NCBI GenBank assembly: GCA_027311945.1
Contig: DAICXZ010000030.1
Span: 433,338-497,337, forward strand
Source: Erythrobacter sp.
Lineage (GTDB): Bacteria; Pseudomonadota; Alphaproteobacteria; Sphingomonadales; Sphingomonadaceae
Direction: 5' to 3'
DNA: 64,000 nucleotides
Every line of letters starts with the position of its first letter. Positions within the stretch are counted from its first letter, which is position 1. The position numbers and the translations under genes are program-made. Below the pieces are notes generated by a model. It saw nothing but the letters and a program-made list of their open reading frames with translations. It searched no databases and was not told the origin of the DNA. Below, in pieces: positions 9,220 to 18,946 of this stretch.

Positions 9220-10083
9220 TCAAGAAATGCCCGGCATTCGGCGCAATACTCGCCATGCCAAGGACTTGGCGCGGTTTTGCCCCGGCCACCGTTGCGGCGC
9301 CGAAGGGTGCAGACCGACCGAACGCAGCAACTTGTTGAAAGCACGCGCATCCGACTCGGCAAAGCTCCATTCCGAGCGCCAGGTGATCGAGAGCGACAGC
9401 GAGACCGCGTTCAGGTTGCGCACGAAATGCGGCGCCATCACGGGCACGAAAATCGCTTCACCGGGGGCGAGGCGGAAGGTGTTGCCAGCAGGCTGGAAGG
9501 CGTCGTCCCAGCGTAGTTCGCGCGGGCCGCCGGTGTGATAGGTCTCGTGCACCTCGTCAGGGGCGAAGCGCGCGTCGCCGGGTGGAAAGACGGTCATCTC
9601 CTTCGTCCCGCGCAGTTGCAGCAGAATGTTGTGCTCGGGGTCGAAGTGATAGGGCGTGACTGCGTTGGCGCTCGACACGAAGACGAAGCCCTGGCGTTTC
9701 AGCATCTTGCCCGTGCGCTGGCGGATCGGCGCTTCGATTTCGTCCAGCAGATCGTTCAGCAGCTCGGCATAGGCGGGGACTTGCTCGATGTTCTTGAGCA
9801 CGGCCCAGCTGTTGGCGGTCTCGATATTGCGGATCGTCTCGCCGATGGTGAGGCCGGTCGCGCCGGGCTTGCCGTCCACGCCGAGCGGCAGGTCACCGCG
9901 GTTGTATTCGATGCTCTGCTCGGGAAGCGCTTGCGCCATCTGCGCCAGCGCCTCAAGCTCCAGCAGCGGATGCTGGTCAAGCCCGTGCACAAGCTTGTGC
10001 GGGCCTTCGGGATAGGAAGCGGCGAAATTCACCCGCGCCTGCGGCGGGAAGACAGCGTTGGCGGTGGCGGGCTTGTAGGTCAT
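9220..10083 (-). CDS. Cupin-like (JmjC/cupin_8) domain protein, putative 2-oxoglutarate/Fe(II) oxygenase
   Basis: A 287-residue protein. The central segment HFDPEHNILLQLRGTKEM supplies an H-x-D pair, and a later APHFVRN supplies a third His, the facial triad expected of cupin_8/JmjC oxygenases. Relatives are often annotated loosely as transcriptional regulators, but no DNA-binding domain is visible. It overlaps the upstream acetyltransferase gene by four bases (ATGA), so the two proteins are probably made together and may act on the same substrate. Hydroxylase activity is inferred only from the triad. Confidence 0.72.
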   Translation of the reverse strand: MTYKPATANAVFPPQARVNFAASYPEGPHKLVHGLDQHPLLELEALAQMAQALPEQSIEYNRGDLPLGVDGKPGATGLTIGETIRNIETANSWAVLKNIEQVPAYAELLNDLLDEIEAPIRQRTGKMLKRQGFVFVSSANAVTPYHFDPEHNILLQLRGTKEMTVFPPGDARFAPDEVHETYHTGGPRELRWDDAFQPAGNTFRLAPGEAIFVPVMAPHFVRNLNAVSLSLSITWRSEWSFAESDARAFNKLLRSVGLHPSAPQRWPGQNRAKSLAWRVLRRMPGIS

Positions 10084-11249
10084 GCAATGCCTCTGGGCGC
10101 GCGGCCTGTCTCCAGGCGGCTAAGGAAGGCGAACAGGGCGCGCCGCGCGCTGCCGCCGATGGCGATGGAATGATGGGCGATGCGGCGACGCTCGCGCCAG
10201 AAGTGGTCGATCATCGGGTGGTCGGCCCCGGCGCAACTGTCGATCCAGTCGATGCCTTCGTGCCCGACAAGCGCCAGCGCCTCGCGCTGCAACAGCACGC
10301 CGGGCGAGAATCGGGCGTAGTCCTCGGCAAAGGCCGTCTTGTAGGAGAACGCTCCGGGCGGGGCGGTGAAGGTTGCCAGCATCGCGATGGGCTTGCCATC
10401 GAGCCGGATCGCCAGCCGTTCGAGCCGCCCCCGCGCAGCCGCTCCTGCCATCGCCTCGCGGAACAGCGTGGCGGTGGCGGAACTGCTCGCGAGGGCCGAA
10501 GCCGCGCGGCCCTTCCACCCGGAAGCTTCGAGCGCGAGGAATTCCTCGGTCCAGTGGGCTATGTCCTGCGCGCCCTCGCACCGCTCGACGCTCAGAGCGC
10601 CTTCTTCGCCAAGGCGGCGGTGCTGGCGGCGCAGTTCCTTGCGCTTCTTGGTCGAGAGCGAGGCTTCGAGGTAGGCGTCGGCGGAAAGGTCGGTCGCCAG
10701 CAGCGCGCGTTCTCCTTCGAGCACGGTGGCGGCGGCGCGGCCCTGCGCGGCCAGCTCGGCGGCAAGTGCATGGTGCACCGGGCCGTCGGTGCCCAGCTGC
10801 GGCAGGTGCGCAAACAGCGCGAGGGTGGCGTGGCGGTCGAGCCAGCCGAGCAGTGCACGCCAGAACGCCTGTTCGAACCCGCGCGCAATCAGCGGCTGGC
10901 CAACAAAGCTGTTCGCATGGCACCAGGCACGCCAGTGGGGGAGCGGGTTGCCATAATAGATCGGCTCCCACCGCAGCGGGATCACGCCCAGCCACTGCCC
11001 CGCGTGTTCGAACACCGCCAGCCGCACCCTGCCGTGCGGATCAAGCGCGCGCAGCGAGGGGAGCAGATACCAGCTTTCGAGAAATGGGTTAGGCTCGCTG
11101 GCGGTTACGGCCAGTGCATCCCAGGCGCTGATGTCTGCGGCAGTATCACGCTTGCGCCAGTCGCCCACCCACAGGCGAGCGTCCCCGCCAGCGGGCAAGC
11201 CGCTGATCTGGGTGACTGGCAATGCGTTCAAGGGTCCGGCCTTGTGCAA
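10080..11249 (-). CDS. GNAT/FemAB-like (CelD/BcsL type) acyltransferase
   Basis: A 389-residue protein with the Acetyltransf_6 arrangement. There is an N-terminal NPFLESWYLLPSL segment near residue 55 and the KKRKELRRQHRRLGEEG motif near residue 200. After these come the RLDGKPIAMLATF and FSYKTAFAEDYARFSPGVLL segments of the second GNAT fold. Such proteins transfer acyl or aminoacyl groups in polysaccharide, lipid or siderophore pathways. Its stop overlaps the start of the cupin-like gene, so the pair is a two-gene unit. Substrate unknown. Confidence 0.75.
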   Translation of the reverse strand: MHKAGPLNALPVTQISGLPAGGDARLWVGDWRKRDTAADISAWDALAVTASEPNPFLESWYLLPSLRALDPHGRVRLAVFEHAGQWLGVIPLRWEPIYYGNPLPHWRAWCHANSFVGQPLIARGFEQAFWRALLGWLDRHATLALFAHLPQLGTDGPVHHALAAELAAQGRAAATVLEGERALLATDLSADAYLEASLSTKKRKELRRQHRRLGEEGALSVERCEGAQDIAHWTEEFLALEASGWKGRAASALASSSATATLFREAMAGAAARGRLERLAIRLDGKPIAMLATFTAPPGAFSYKTAFAEDYARFSPGVLLQREALALVGHEGIDWIDSCAGADHPMIDHFWRERRRIAHHSIAIGGSARRALFAFLSRLETGRAPRGIA

Positions 11250-11335
11250 GTGCGTGGGTTAACCTTCGTGCCGGTGCAGCCCCTCTGCACCGATTTATGT
11301 TATAACCCACTGGCGGCCAAGGAACAGTTAATCGC

Positions 11336-11393
11336 AAAAATGATAGAGGCCCGCCCGCAGATGCTCGTTGGCGAGACTGCGGGCGGGCCTTTT
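11336..11393 (-). terminator. Bidirectional intrinsic terminator downstream of hppA
   Basis: Perfect 13-bp arms (GGCCCGCCCGCAG / CTGCGGGCGGGCC) with a 16-nt loop. On the minus strand the stem is followed by TCTATCATTTTT. On the plus strand it is followed by TTTT. It lies 27 bp past the hppA stop. Confidence 0.8.
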
Positions 11394-11419
11394 GCGACCC
11401 TTCCGTTTCGGACCGGGCC

Positions 11420-13582
11420 TTATCCGGCGAGCGCGGCCAGCAGCAGCAGCGCGACGATATTGGTGATCTTGATCATCGGGTTCACGGCCGGGCCGGCGGT
11501 ATCCTTGTAAGGATCTCCCACCGTGTCGCCCGTCACCGCGGCGTGATGGGCGTCAGAGCCCTTGCCGCCGTGGTTGCCATCCTCGATATATTTCTTGGCG
11601 TTATCCCATGCGCCGCCACCGGCAGTCATGGAAAGCGCCACGAACAATCCGCCCACGATCACGCCGAGCAACAAGGCACCGAGCGCGGCAAAGCCGTTCT
11701 GCTGGCCTGCCACCATGGTGATCACGAAATAGACCACGATCGGCGCAAGCACCGGCAGCAGCGAGGGCACGATCATCTCCTTGATCGCGGCCTTGGTGAC
11801 GAGATCGACCGTGCGCGCATAGTTGGGTTTGGACGTGCCCGCCATGATGCCCGGATCGGCCGCGAACTGTTCGCGCACGTCCTTCACCACATCGCCTGCA
11901 GCGCGGCCCACGGCGGTCATCCCCATGGCACCGAACAGATAGGGCAGCAGCGCCCCCAGCAAGAGGCCGACGATGACGTAGGGGTTCTCCAGACTGAAAT
12001 CGACGTCCAGCGTGGGGAAGAACTCCGCCAGATCGGCGGTGTAGGCCGCGAACAGCACCAGTGCCGCGAGGCCCGCCGAGCCGATGGCATAGCCCTTGGT
12101 GACGGCCTTGGTGGTGTTGCCCACCGCGTCGAGCAGATCGGTCTTTTCGCGGACAGACTCGTCGAGCCCTGCCATCTCGGCAATACCGCCCGCGTTATCG
12201 GTCACCGGGCCATAGGCATCGAGCGCCACGACCATTCCCGCCAGTGCCAGCATCGCGGTGGCCGAGTAGGCGATGCCCATCAGGCCGGCGAGCTGGTAAG
12301 CGACGATGATGCCCGCCACGATCACGATTGTCGGCAGGGCAGTCGCCTCAAGCGAGATCGCCAGCCCCTGGATCACGTTGGTGCCGTGGCCGGTTTCCGA
12401 AGCCTTGGCGATCGAGCGCACCGGGCGATACTTGGTGCCGGTGTAGTATTCGGTGATCCAGATGATCAGCCCGGTGATTACGAGGCCGAGCAGCGAACAA
12501 TAGAACAGATCCCAGCCGCTGAAGGCAGCCACCTGTTCGGACAGCCCCTCCTCAGCCAGCGGAGCGCCGCCATCGATGCCGCTCACCGCGCCGCCGATCA
12601 CCGTGTCGATGCCGATGGCATAGTCGGTGGCGAACCAGATCGCCGGGATTGCCAGCAGCGCCGAGACGAGGAAGCCCTTGTACATGGCCCCCATTACGTT
12701 GGTTGCCCCTGCGCCGCTGCTGCCAAGGCGTACGAAATAGGTGCCGATGATCGAGGTGACGATGCACACGCCGCCGATCAGCAGCGGTAGCGCCATCAAC
12801 GGTGCGAGCATGTCGCCCGCACTTTTCAGCAGCAGCGCGGTCAGCACCATGGTCGCGCCCACGGTGACGACATAGGTCTCGAACAGGTCGGCGGCCATGC
12901 CCGCACAGTCGCCCACGTTGTCGCCCACGTTATCGGCGATCACGGCGGGGTTGCGCGGGTCGTCTTCGGGAATGCCCGCCTCGACCTTGCCGACAAGGTC
13001 GGCGCCGACATCGGCAGCCTTGGTGAAGATACCGCCGCCAAGCCGCGCGAAGATCGAGATCAGCGAAGCGCCGAAGGCGAGGCCGACAAGGCCGTCGACC
13101 ACGGTGCGGTCAGCGCCGCCCACGCCGTGTCCGGCGATGGCAGTGAGATAGTAATAAAACCCGGAAATCGCGAGCAGGGCGAGGCCCGCCACCAGCAGCC
13201 CGGTGATCGCGCCGGAACGGAACGCAAGGGTGAGGCCTTCCTGCAGGCCCTTTTGCGCCGCTGCCGCGGTGCGCACGTTAGCGCGGACCGAGATAAACAT
13301 TCCGGTATATCCCGCTACCCCGGAAAGGACCGCGCCGAGCACGAAGCCGGTTGCAGGCACCAGCCCGAGGAATGCCCAGACCAGCACGGCGACGACCACG
13401 CCGACGACGGCGATGGTGGTATACTGGCGTTTCAGGTAGGCCTGCGCGCCTTCCTGAATGGCCGCAGCGATTTCCTGCATCTTGGCGTTGCCGGCATCAG
13501 AGCCGAGCACCTGGCGACTGGTCACGAAGCCGTAAACAACGGCGAGCAGTCCCAGGACAATAGCGATGAGTGTTAGATCCAT
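11420..13582 (-). CDS. hppA: K+-insensitive membrane H+-translocating pyrophosphatase
   Basis: An integral inner-membrane pump of 720 residues and about 16 helices that couples hydrolysis of PPi to H+ export. The substrate site is evident in the acidic [21 protein letters not shown] region from residue 191 and in DNVGDNVGD just after it. The subtype-determining motif reads [10 protein letters not shown] with Lys492 and Thr495, the pattern of K+-independent enzymes, whereas K+-dependent ones have Ala and Gly there. It is a single gene with its own terminator; the 126-bp upstream gap to thiL presumably holds the promoter. H+ rather than Na+ specificity follows from the subtype. Confidence 0.95.
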   Translation of the reverse strand: MDLTLIAIVLGLLAVVYGFVTSRQVLGSDAGNAKMQEIAAAIQEGAQAYLKRQYTTIAVVGVVVAVLVWAFLGLVPATGFVLGAVLSGVAGYTGMFISVRANVRTAAAAQKGLQEGLTLAFRSGAITGLLVAGLALLAISGFYYYLTAIAGHGVGGADRTVVDGLVGLAFGASLISIFARLGGGIFTKAADVGADLVGKVEAGIPEDDPRNPAVIADNVGDNVGDCAGMAADLFETYVVTVGATMVLTALLLKSAGDMLAPLMALPLLIGGVCIVTSIIGTYFVRLGSSGAGATNVMGAMYKGFLVSALLAIPAIWFATDYAIGIDTVIGGAVSGIDGGAPLAEEGLSEQVAAFSGWDLFYCSLLGLVITGLIIWITEYYTGTKYRPVRSIAKASETGHGTNVIQGLAISLEATALPTIVIVAGIIVAYQLAGLMGIAYSATAMLALAGMVVALDAYGPVTDNAGGIAEMAGLDESVREKTDLLDAVGNTTKAVTKGYAIGSAGLAALVLFAAYTADLAEFFPTLDVDFSLENPYVIVGLLLGALLPYLFGAMGMTAVGRAAGDVVKDVREQFAADPGIMAGTSKPNYARTVDLVTKAAIKEMIVPSLLPVLAPIVVYFVITMVAGQQNGFAALGALLLGVIVGGLFVALSMTAGGGAWDNAKKYIEDGNHGGKGSDAHHAAVTGDTVGDPYKDTAGPAVNPMIKITNIVALLLLAALAG

Positions 13583-13708
13583 GCCCCGCTAGTCCTCTTC
13601 CCGAGTGAACGCGTCCCGATATTTTCCGGGTCCGCAAGGTGCCTATGGCTAACACATGTTCATCTTTCGGCAACCCGCCTTGACACTTACGGGCCGAATC
13701 TAAGCCTC

Positions 13709-14575
13709 TCAGTGGCTGTAACCGAGCCCAGCGGCGTTAAGCACCGGCTCGCCATCGAGGAACAGCGGCGCAAAACCACGCGGCTCGACCGTGCCGATGC
13801 GGGTGGCCGGGCAGGGCGGCTGGGTGCCGTGGGGAAGGGCGGCGAGCAGGGCATAGTCGTCGCCCCAGGTCAGGCATTCGAGACGGCGTTCGGGCGCGGC
13901 GACGGGGACCTTTGCGCCGTCGATGGCGAGCGTGACCTGCGAGGCTTCGGCCATGCGGAAGGCGTCGAGCAGGAGGCCGTCGGAAATATCCATCATCGCA
14001 TGGGCGAGCGGGGCCAGCGCGCGGCCTTCTTCGAGCAGGGCACTGGGGCGCGAATAGGCGCTGTGGTCGGCTCCGGTTCCATCGCGCAGGGCCTCGAAGC
14101 CGAGCATCGCCGCGCCGACTTCACCGACCAGCCACAAGGCATCGCCCGGCTGTGCGCCATTGCGGGACGGAACGGGCTGGCAGGTTGCGCGTCCGATGGC
14201 GGTGAGGCCGTGGGTGCGGGTGCCTTTTCCCGCCACGGTATCGCCGCCCAGAAGCGGCACGTGGTAATGCGAGAGCACCTTGGCGAGCCCGGCCACGAAG
14301 CGTTCGTCGTCGCGGCCGAGCATGTGGCCGATCAGCACGCCCACGGGCTCCGCTCCCTTTGCGGCAAGGTCGGAGAGGTTGGTGGCGACCAGCTTCCAGG
14401 CGACGTCGGCCATGTCGGCCTCAGGCAAATAGTGCGTGCCTTCGACCAGCATGTCGTGGGTGAGGATGAGTGTTTCGCTGCCGAGGTCGAGCACCGCGCA
14501 ATCGTCGGCCAGCCCGCGCGCGGCGGGGTGTGCGGGGAGCAGGCGCAGGGCTTCGATGAAGGCCTGTTCGTTCAT
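13709..14575 (-). CDS. thiL: Thiamine-monophosphate kinase
   Basis: Catalyses the last step of thiamine diphosphate synthesis, ATP-dependent phosphorylation of TMP. At 288 residues it is slightly short. The AIR-synthase/PurM fold signatures are visible: the ADDCAVLD metal site near residue 23, the THDMLVEGTHY segment, NLSDLAAKGAEP, GGDT and the MMDISDGLLLDA motif near residue 192. It is downstream of hisG-hisD-nusB on the same strand. A 209-bp gap containing a dispersed repeat separates it from nusB. No TPP riboswitch is seen ahead of it. Confidence 0.94.
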   Translation of the reverse strand: MNEQAFIEALRLLPAHPAARGLADDCAVLDLGSETLILTHDMLVEGTHYLPEADMADVAWKLVATNLSDLAAKGAEPVGVLIGHMLGRDDERFVAGLAKVLSHYHVPLLGGDTVAGKGTRTHGLTAIGRATCQPVPSRNGAQPGDALWLVGEVGAAMLGFEALRDGTGADHSAYSRPSALLEEGRALAPLAHAMMDISDGLLLDAFRMAEASQVTLAIDGAKVPVAAPERRLECLTWGDDYALLAALPHGTQPPCPATRIGTVEPRGFAPLFLDGEPVLNAAGLGYSH

Positions 14576-14652
14576 GGCTTTAGGGGCGCGGCTTGGGTCA
14601 CGGCCTGTGTGACTAGCCGTGCTGGCATCTGGTGCAAGACCCTATGACCACC

Positions 14653-14776
14653 CCCGCTCATCCTGAGCTTGTCGAAGGATTGTCCTTCCCCTTGAACCCC
14701 GCGCGGACGGCGAAGGGAAAGGCAGCCCTTCGACAAGCTCAGGGCGAGCGGGGGATAGGGGCTCAGGATGAGCGGG
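14653..14776. repeat. Dispersed palindromic repeat, family 1, copy 1
   Basis: Two inverted copies of the 17-mer CCTGAGCTTGTCGAAGG (14662-14678 and, reversed, 14727-14743) flank about 48 bp. The flanks GCTCATC / GCGAGCG extend the similarity. A further partial unit (GCTCAGGATGAGCGGG, 14761-14776) matches the reverse of the left flank. It sits in the nusB-thiL gap. The same paired 17-mer recurs at about 33.4 and 58.3 kb. Confidence 0.9.
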
Positions 14777-14784
14777 TGTGGCTC

Positions 14785-15237
14785 TTAGCTTCGCACCTGC
14801 TTCGCCACGGCATCGAGCACGCCGTTCACGAACTTGGCTTCGCGGTCGTCGAAGAAGGCCTTGGCCACGTCGACATATTCGCTGATCGCGGTGCCGGTGG
14901 AGATGTCGGCGCGGGCGACCAGCTCGTAGGCCCCGCAGCGCAGGATCTGGAGCATGGTCTTGTCGAGCCGCGCCAGCGTCCAGCCCTCGGCCAGCTTGCT
15001 CACCAGCAGCGCGTCGATCTCTTCCTCGCGCGCGGCATAGCCGCTGACGATGTCGTCGAAGAACGGCACATCGGCTTCGGCGTACTGGTCGTCCTCGATC
15101 TCCTTGCCAAGCCGGTGCTGGTGGAACTCGTCGAGCAGGCGCGGCAACGGGGTGCGCTCCATCTGGCGCTGGTAAAGCGCTTGAACGGCAGCCAGGCGCG
15201 CGGAGGAACGCGTGCTCGAACGTTTGGATTTGCTCAT
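14785..15237 (-). CDS. nusB: Transcription antitermination / rRNA processing factor NusB
   Basis: A helical RNA-binding protein that with NusE (S10) binds boxA and supports processive transcription of rRNA operons. The 150-residue sequence shows the SSARLAAVQALYQ first helix, DVPFFDDIVSGY, and the diagnostic LRCGAYELV and EYVDVAKAFFDDREAKFVNGVLD C-terminal segments. Its ATG overlaps the hisD stop by one base (TAATG), so it is translationally coupled to the histidine genes. Confidence 0.96.
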   Translation of the reverse strand: MSKSKRSSTRSSARLAAVQALYQRQMERTPLPRLLDEFHQHRLGKEIEDDQYAEADVPFFDDIVSGYAAREEEIDALLVSKLAEGWTLARLDKTMLQILRCGAYELVARADISTGTAISEYVDVAKAFFDDREAKFVNGVLDAVAKQVRS

Positions 15238-16514
15238 TATAATCGGACCTTTACGCTTTCGCCATGGGCCGGAAGGCCCTCGATTTCGGCCAGCGTCACG
15301 GCCGCGGGGCCGATCGCGCCAAGCGCCTCTTCGTTCAGCGAAATGAAGCTCGTGCGCTTCATGAAATCGAGTACCGAGAGGCCGCTGGCAAAACGCGCGC
15401 GGCGGCCGGTGGGCAGCACGTGGTTCGGCCCGGCGACATAGTCACCGATGGCCTCAGGCGTGTGGCGACCGAGGAACACGCTGCCCGCATGGCGCAGGTT
15501 ACCAAAAATACCTTCGGGATCGTCGGTGCTGATCTCGACGTGCTCGGCCGCGAGACGGTTGGCGAGCGCCGGAGCCTCGGCGGCAAGATCGCTGGCGACG
15601 ATCACAACGCCATAGTCGTTCCAGCTCAGCCGCGCGCGTTCGCCGGTGGCGAGCTTGCCCAGCAGCACCTCGACCTCGGCCTCCACCGCGTTGGCGAAGG
15701 CGCCATCGTCGGTGATGAGGATTGATTGCGAGCTGGGATCGTGCTCGGCCTGGCTGAGCAGGTCGGCGGCGATCCAGGCGGGGTTCGACTGGCCATCGGC
15801 GATCACCAGAATTTCGCTCGGCCCGGCCACCATGTCGATGCCGACCACGCCATAAAGCTGGCGCTTGGCCTCGGCCACCCAGGCGTTGCCGGGGCCGGTG
15901 ATCACGTCAACGCGGGCAATCGTGTCGGTGCCATAGGCGAGCGCGGCAATCGCCTGCGCGCCGCCGATCCGCCACACCTCGTCGACCCCGCACAGGTGCG
16001 CGGCGGCCAGCACGAGCGGATTGACCGCGCCATCGGGGGTGGGGGTGGCGACCACCAGCCGCTCGACACCGGCAACCTTGGCGGGGATCGCGTTCATCAG
16101 CAGGCTGGAGGGGTAGGCCGCATTGCCGCCCGGAACATAGAGCCCCGCCGCATCGACCGCGCTCCAGCGCGCGCCAAGGCGAACGCCCACTTCGTCGCGA
16201 TAGTCGCGGTCTTCGGGCAGCTGCGCCGCGTGGTAAGCCCGGATGCGGTCCGCTGCGAGGGTGAGCGCATCGCGCGCCTCTGGGGCGAGCGCCGCAAAGG
16301 CCGCTTCGCAATCGGCAGCGGAAATGCGCCAGTCGAGCCGGTGGCGGTCGTAAGTCTCGGTCAGCTCGCGCACGGCCACATCGCCGCGCTGGCGCACATC
16401 GGCGAGAATCTGCGTGACCTTATCGGAAACGCCCGCATCGCTTTCGCGCCGATCATCGACGATGGCGGCGAACTTGCCCGCGAAATCGGGATCGCTGGTG
16501 GAAAGCCGCTGCAT
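15237..16514 (-). CDS. hisD: Histidinol dehydrogenase
   Basis: Zinc enzyme that oxidises L-histidinol to histidine in two NAD+-dependent steps. The 425-residue protein carries AGLYVPGG near residue 122, VDVITGPGNAWVAEAKR, the AGPSEILVIAD segment and the C-terminal AGPNHVLPTGRRARFASGLS block with conserved His/Asp metal ligands. The start codon overlaps the hisG stop (TGATG), and the stop overlaps the nusB start. A long upstream open extension in this frame is antisense noise. Complete. Confidence 0.97.
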   Translation of the reverse strand: MQRLSTSDPDFAGKFAAIVDDRRESDAGVSDKVTQILADVRQRGDVAVRELTETYDRHRLDWRISAADCEAAFAALAPEARDALTLAADRIRAYHAAQLPEDRDYRDEVGVRLGARWSAVDAAGLYVPGGNAAYPSSLLMNAIPAKVAGVERLVVATPTPDGAVNPLVLAAAHLCGVDEVWRIGGAQAIAALAYGTDTIARVDVITGPGNAWVAEAKRQLYGVVGIDMVAGPSEILVIADGQSNPAWIAADLLSQAEHDPSSQSILITDDGAFANAVEAEVEVLLGKLATGERARLSWNDYGVVIVASDLAAEAPALANRLAAEHVEISTDDPEGIFGNLRHAGSVFLGRHTPEAIGDYVAGPNHVLPTGRRARFASGLSVLDFMKRTSFISLNEEALGAIGPAAVTLAEIEGLPAHGESVKVRL

Positions 16515-17164
16515 CAGCTTTCGCTCGCCACCTTGCGGAACCGCTCGACCAGCTCGCTCACACGCGGGTCTGTCTTCAGCGCGGCGCGGTTGACGATCAG
16601 GCGCGCGGAAATCTGCATGATCGTTTCTTTCTCGACCAGCCCGTTCGACTTCAGCGTACTGCCGGTGGAGACCAGATCGACGATCCGCCCGGCCAGCCCG
16701 AGCGAAGGAGCGAGCTCCATCGCGCCGTTCAGCTTCACGCATTCGGCCTGTACGCCCTGCCGCTCGAACCAGCGGCTGGTGATGTTCGGATACTTGGTGG
16801 CCACGCGCATGTGGCTGGCGATCCCGGCGGAATAGTCGTTCGTTTCCACCGGTTCGGCCACCGACAGGCGGCAGGCACCAATGCCGAGGTCAACGGGCGC
16901 ATAAAGCTCGGAATAATCGAATTCCTCGATCACGTCGGAGCCGACAATGCCGACCTGCGCCGCGCCGAAGGCCACGAAAGTCGCCACGTCGAAGGCGCGC
17001 ACGCGGATGATCCGCATGGTGCCATCTTCGCTGGCAAAACTCAGCGAGCGGTCCATCTTGTCGTGGAACGCGCTTTCGGGCACGACGCCGCCACGCGCCA
17101 TCACCGGCAGGGCCTCGTCGAGGATCCGCCCCTTGGGGACGGCAAATGTCAGCGGCTGGGTCAT
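16514..17164 (-). CDS. hisG: ATP phosphoribosyltransferase (short form)
   Basis: First enzyme of histidine synthesis, joining ATP and PRPP. At 216 residues it is the short HisG_S form, which lacks the C-terminal regulatory domain and normally needs HisZ for activity and feedback; hisZ is not in this window. It starts [13 protein letters not shown] and contains [10 protein letters not shown] and the PRPP-binding [14 protein letters not shown] motif near residue 167. I chose the ATG that gives this start. It is the first gene of hisG-hisD-nusB and is divergent from the DUF2332 gene, with 44 bp between their start codons. Confidence 0.95.
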   Translation of the reverse strand: MTQPLTFAVPKGRILDEALPVMARGGVVPESAFHDKMDRSLSFASEDGTMRIIRVRAFDVATFVAFGAAQVGIVGSDVIEEFDYSELYAPVDLGIGACRLSVAEPVETNDYSAGIASHMRVATKYPNITSRWFERQGVQAECVKLNGAMELAPSLGLAGRIVDLVSTGSTLKSNGLVEKETIMQISARLIVNRAALKTDPRVSELVERFRKVASES

Positions 17165-17208
17165 GGGCGCGCGATGTAGGGACAGCCAGGCGAAAGGGCA
17201 ATCCACCA

Positions 17209-18288
17209 ATGGCACAGACAGGCAAGCAGGAACGCGGCCTCATGGACATCACCGATGTTGCCGAGGGCATTCGCTGGCAGGCCGAACACGCCACCCGCGC
17301 GGGCGCGCCGATCACCGGCAAGATCATTCTGGCGACGCTCGCCATCGCCGGGGCGGCGGACACCGCGACCGGACGGCGCATGGCGGCATGGCGGGGCGCG
17401 GTGCTCGAAGATGCGATGCCGCTAAGGATCGCTGGCGCACTGCATTTCCTCCACCTCACCGGCGAGGAGCCGCGCCTCGCGCCGGTTTATGGTGGGTTGA
17501 TCAGCGATCAGGGGCAGATCGACGCCATCGTGCTGGAGACCGCGCGGAAATTCGACACCGTGCTGCTGCCGTGGCTCGACGGCCCACCGCAGACCAACGA
17601 GGCGGGGCGCTCGGCCTCGGTGATGGGCGCGCTCTTGTGGCTTGCGCAGAAATTCGGGCCAAAGTTCCAGCTGATCGAAATCGGCGCCAGCGCGGGCATC
17701 AACACGATGATGGCGCGCTATTGCTATGATCTTGGCGGCACCACGGCGGGGCCGAGCCTTTCGAGCATGAAAATCGTGCCCGAATGGCGCGGCGCTGCGC
17801 CGCCTGCGGGCGAGGTGGAAATTGTCGATGTGGCGGGCTGTGACCTTGCGCCAATCGACCTCGCCGACGAGGCGCAGGCGCTGCGCCTCAAGAGCTACAT
17901 CTGGGCCGACGTGAAGGAGCGCATGGCGCGGATGGATACCGCGATCGCCATGGCCAAACGCGCCGCGCCTGATCTGGTGCAGATGGACGCTGCCGAATTC
18001 GTGGCGAAGAAGCTCGCCGAGCCGCAGGCGGACGGCGTAACGCGCGTGCTGTTCCACACGGTGATGTGGCAATATCTGCCCGAAGCCACGCGCGCCGCAA
18101 TCACCGCGGCGATGGAGGAGGCGGGGGCTGCGGCGACGCCGGAACGTCCGCTGGCGTGGATCGCGGTCGAGACCAACCGGGCGACCTTCCGCCACGAGTT
18201 GAAGCTGCGTTACTGGCCCGGCGGTGCGGAGGCGATGCAACTGGCCGAAGCCCATCCGCACGGTGCCTGGGTGGAGTGGCAGGGCTGA
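17209..18288 (+). CDS. DUF2332 domain protein
   Basis: A 359-residue soluble protein of the DUF2332 family. Recognisable segments are [10 protein letters not shown] at the N-terminus, the [13 protein letters not shown] motif near residue 163, which resembles an S-adenosylmethionine-binding loop, and the C-terminal [12 protein letters not shown] stretch. I infer a methyltransferase-like fold, but no activity is established for the family that I can name. The ATG with a purine-rich GAAAGGG about 10 bp upstream was chosen. An internal ATG at 17242 is possible. Confidence 0.8.
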   Translation: MAQTGKQERGLMDITDVAEGIRWQAEHATRAGAPITGKIILATLAIAGAADTATGRRMAAWRGAVLEDAMPLRIAGALHFLHLTGEEPRLAPVYGGLISDQGQIDAIVLETARKFDTVLLPWLDGPPQTNEAGRSASVMGALLWLAQKFGPKFQLIEIGASAGINTMMARYCYDLGGTTAGPSLSSMKIVPEWRGAAPPAGEVEIVDVAGCDLAPIDLADEAQALRLKSYIWADVKERMARMDTAIAMAKRAAPDLVQMDAAEFVAKKLAEPQADGVTRVLFHTVMWQYLPEATRAAITAAMEEAGAAATPERPLAWIAVETNRATFRHELKLRYWPGGAEAMQLAEAHPHGAWVEWQG

Positions 18289-18303
18289 GAGCCGAAGCGT
18301 CGC

Positions 18304-18397
18304 ACCCCCACCCCCGACCCCTCCCCAAGGGGAGGGGAGTTTAGGGTCTTCGCTATTCAGGAAGCCCTTCCCCTCGGGGAAGGGTTGGGATGGGGGC
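18304..18397. repeat. Dispersed G/C hairpin pair, family 2, copy A
   Basis: Two hairpin units stand back to back. At 18318-18337 perfect arms CCCCTCCCC / GGGGAGGGG enclose AA. At 18365-18384 there is CCCTTCCCCTCGGGGAAGGG. They are bounded by CCCCCACCCCC and GGGATGGGGG, so the whole element is an imperfect inverted repeat. It lies between two convergent genes. A second copy at about 50.2-50.3 kb has the same two units in the opposite order. Confidence 0.88.
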
Positions 18398-18435
18398 TCT
18401 GCCGTATCGAATTGCTCTCAAAGGGCAGCTGAAGC

Positions 18436-18918
18436 TCAGTCCTCAATCCCAAGCAGCTCGATCTCGAACCACAGCGTCGAGGCGGGCGGGATCGGCCCGG
18501 CACCGCGCGCGCCGTAGCCCATTTCGGCAGGCACGAGGATCTCGGCGGTATCGCCCACGCCCATATAGGGGATCGCGATCTGCCAGGCCTTGACCAGCCG
18601 TCCGAGCGGGAAGGTTGCCGGATCGCGGCCACGGCTCGAATCGAAGGTCGTGCCGTCGGTCAGCTTGCCGGTGTAGTGGACCGTCACGGTGTCCTGCACG
18701 GTGGGTGCAGGGCCGGTGCCGTCGCCTGCAGTGCGGCGGAATTTCACCCCGCCATCGAGCGTGTACCAGCCATCGGCCTGCGTCGCATCGGCGAGCGCGG
18801 CCTGCTGTTCGTTGAGCCAGGCGGAGGATTGGCCTTTGTTCACTGGGGTCTCCTGAGCATGTGCCGGAACGGCGATGAGGGCCGCGACAAAGGCGGCGCA
18901 AAGGGCGGTACGGGTCAT
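18436..18918 (-). CDS. Exported FKBP-type peptidyl-prolyl isomerase
   Basis: A 160-residue protein with a clear Sec signal peptide (LCAAFVAALIAVPAHA, cleavage after about residue 22) and a single FKBP domain. The domain runs from DTVTVHYTGKLTDGTTFDSS near residue 77 to PPASTLWFEIELLGIED at the end, with the RDPATFPLG and YGARGAGPIPP loops that form the active-site pocket. It probably catalyses prolyl isomerisation during periplasmic folding. It is convergent with the DUF2332 gene, with repeat copy A between them. Confidence 0.93.
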   Translation of the reverse strand: MTRTALCAAFVAALIAVPAHAQETPVNKGQSSAWLNEQQAALADATQADGWYTLDGGVKFRRTAGDGTGPAPTVQDTVTVHYTGKLTDGTTFDSSRGRDPATFPLGRLVKAWQIAIPYMGVGDTAEILVPAEMGYGARGAGPIPPASTLWFEIELLGIED

Positions 18919-18946
18919 GGGGCTAAGCCTTAGCGGTGCTTTTGGC

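Noticed and set aside
14577..14784. TPP riboswitch near thiL
   Set aside because: The gap contains the dispersed repeat and no thi-box-like sequence, and it lies downstream of thiL rather than upstream.
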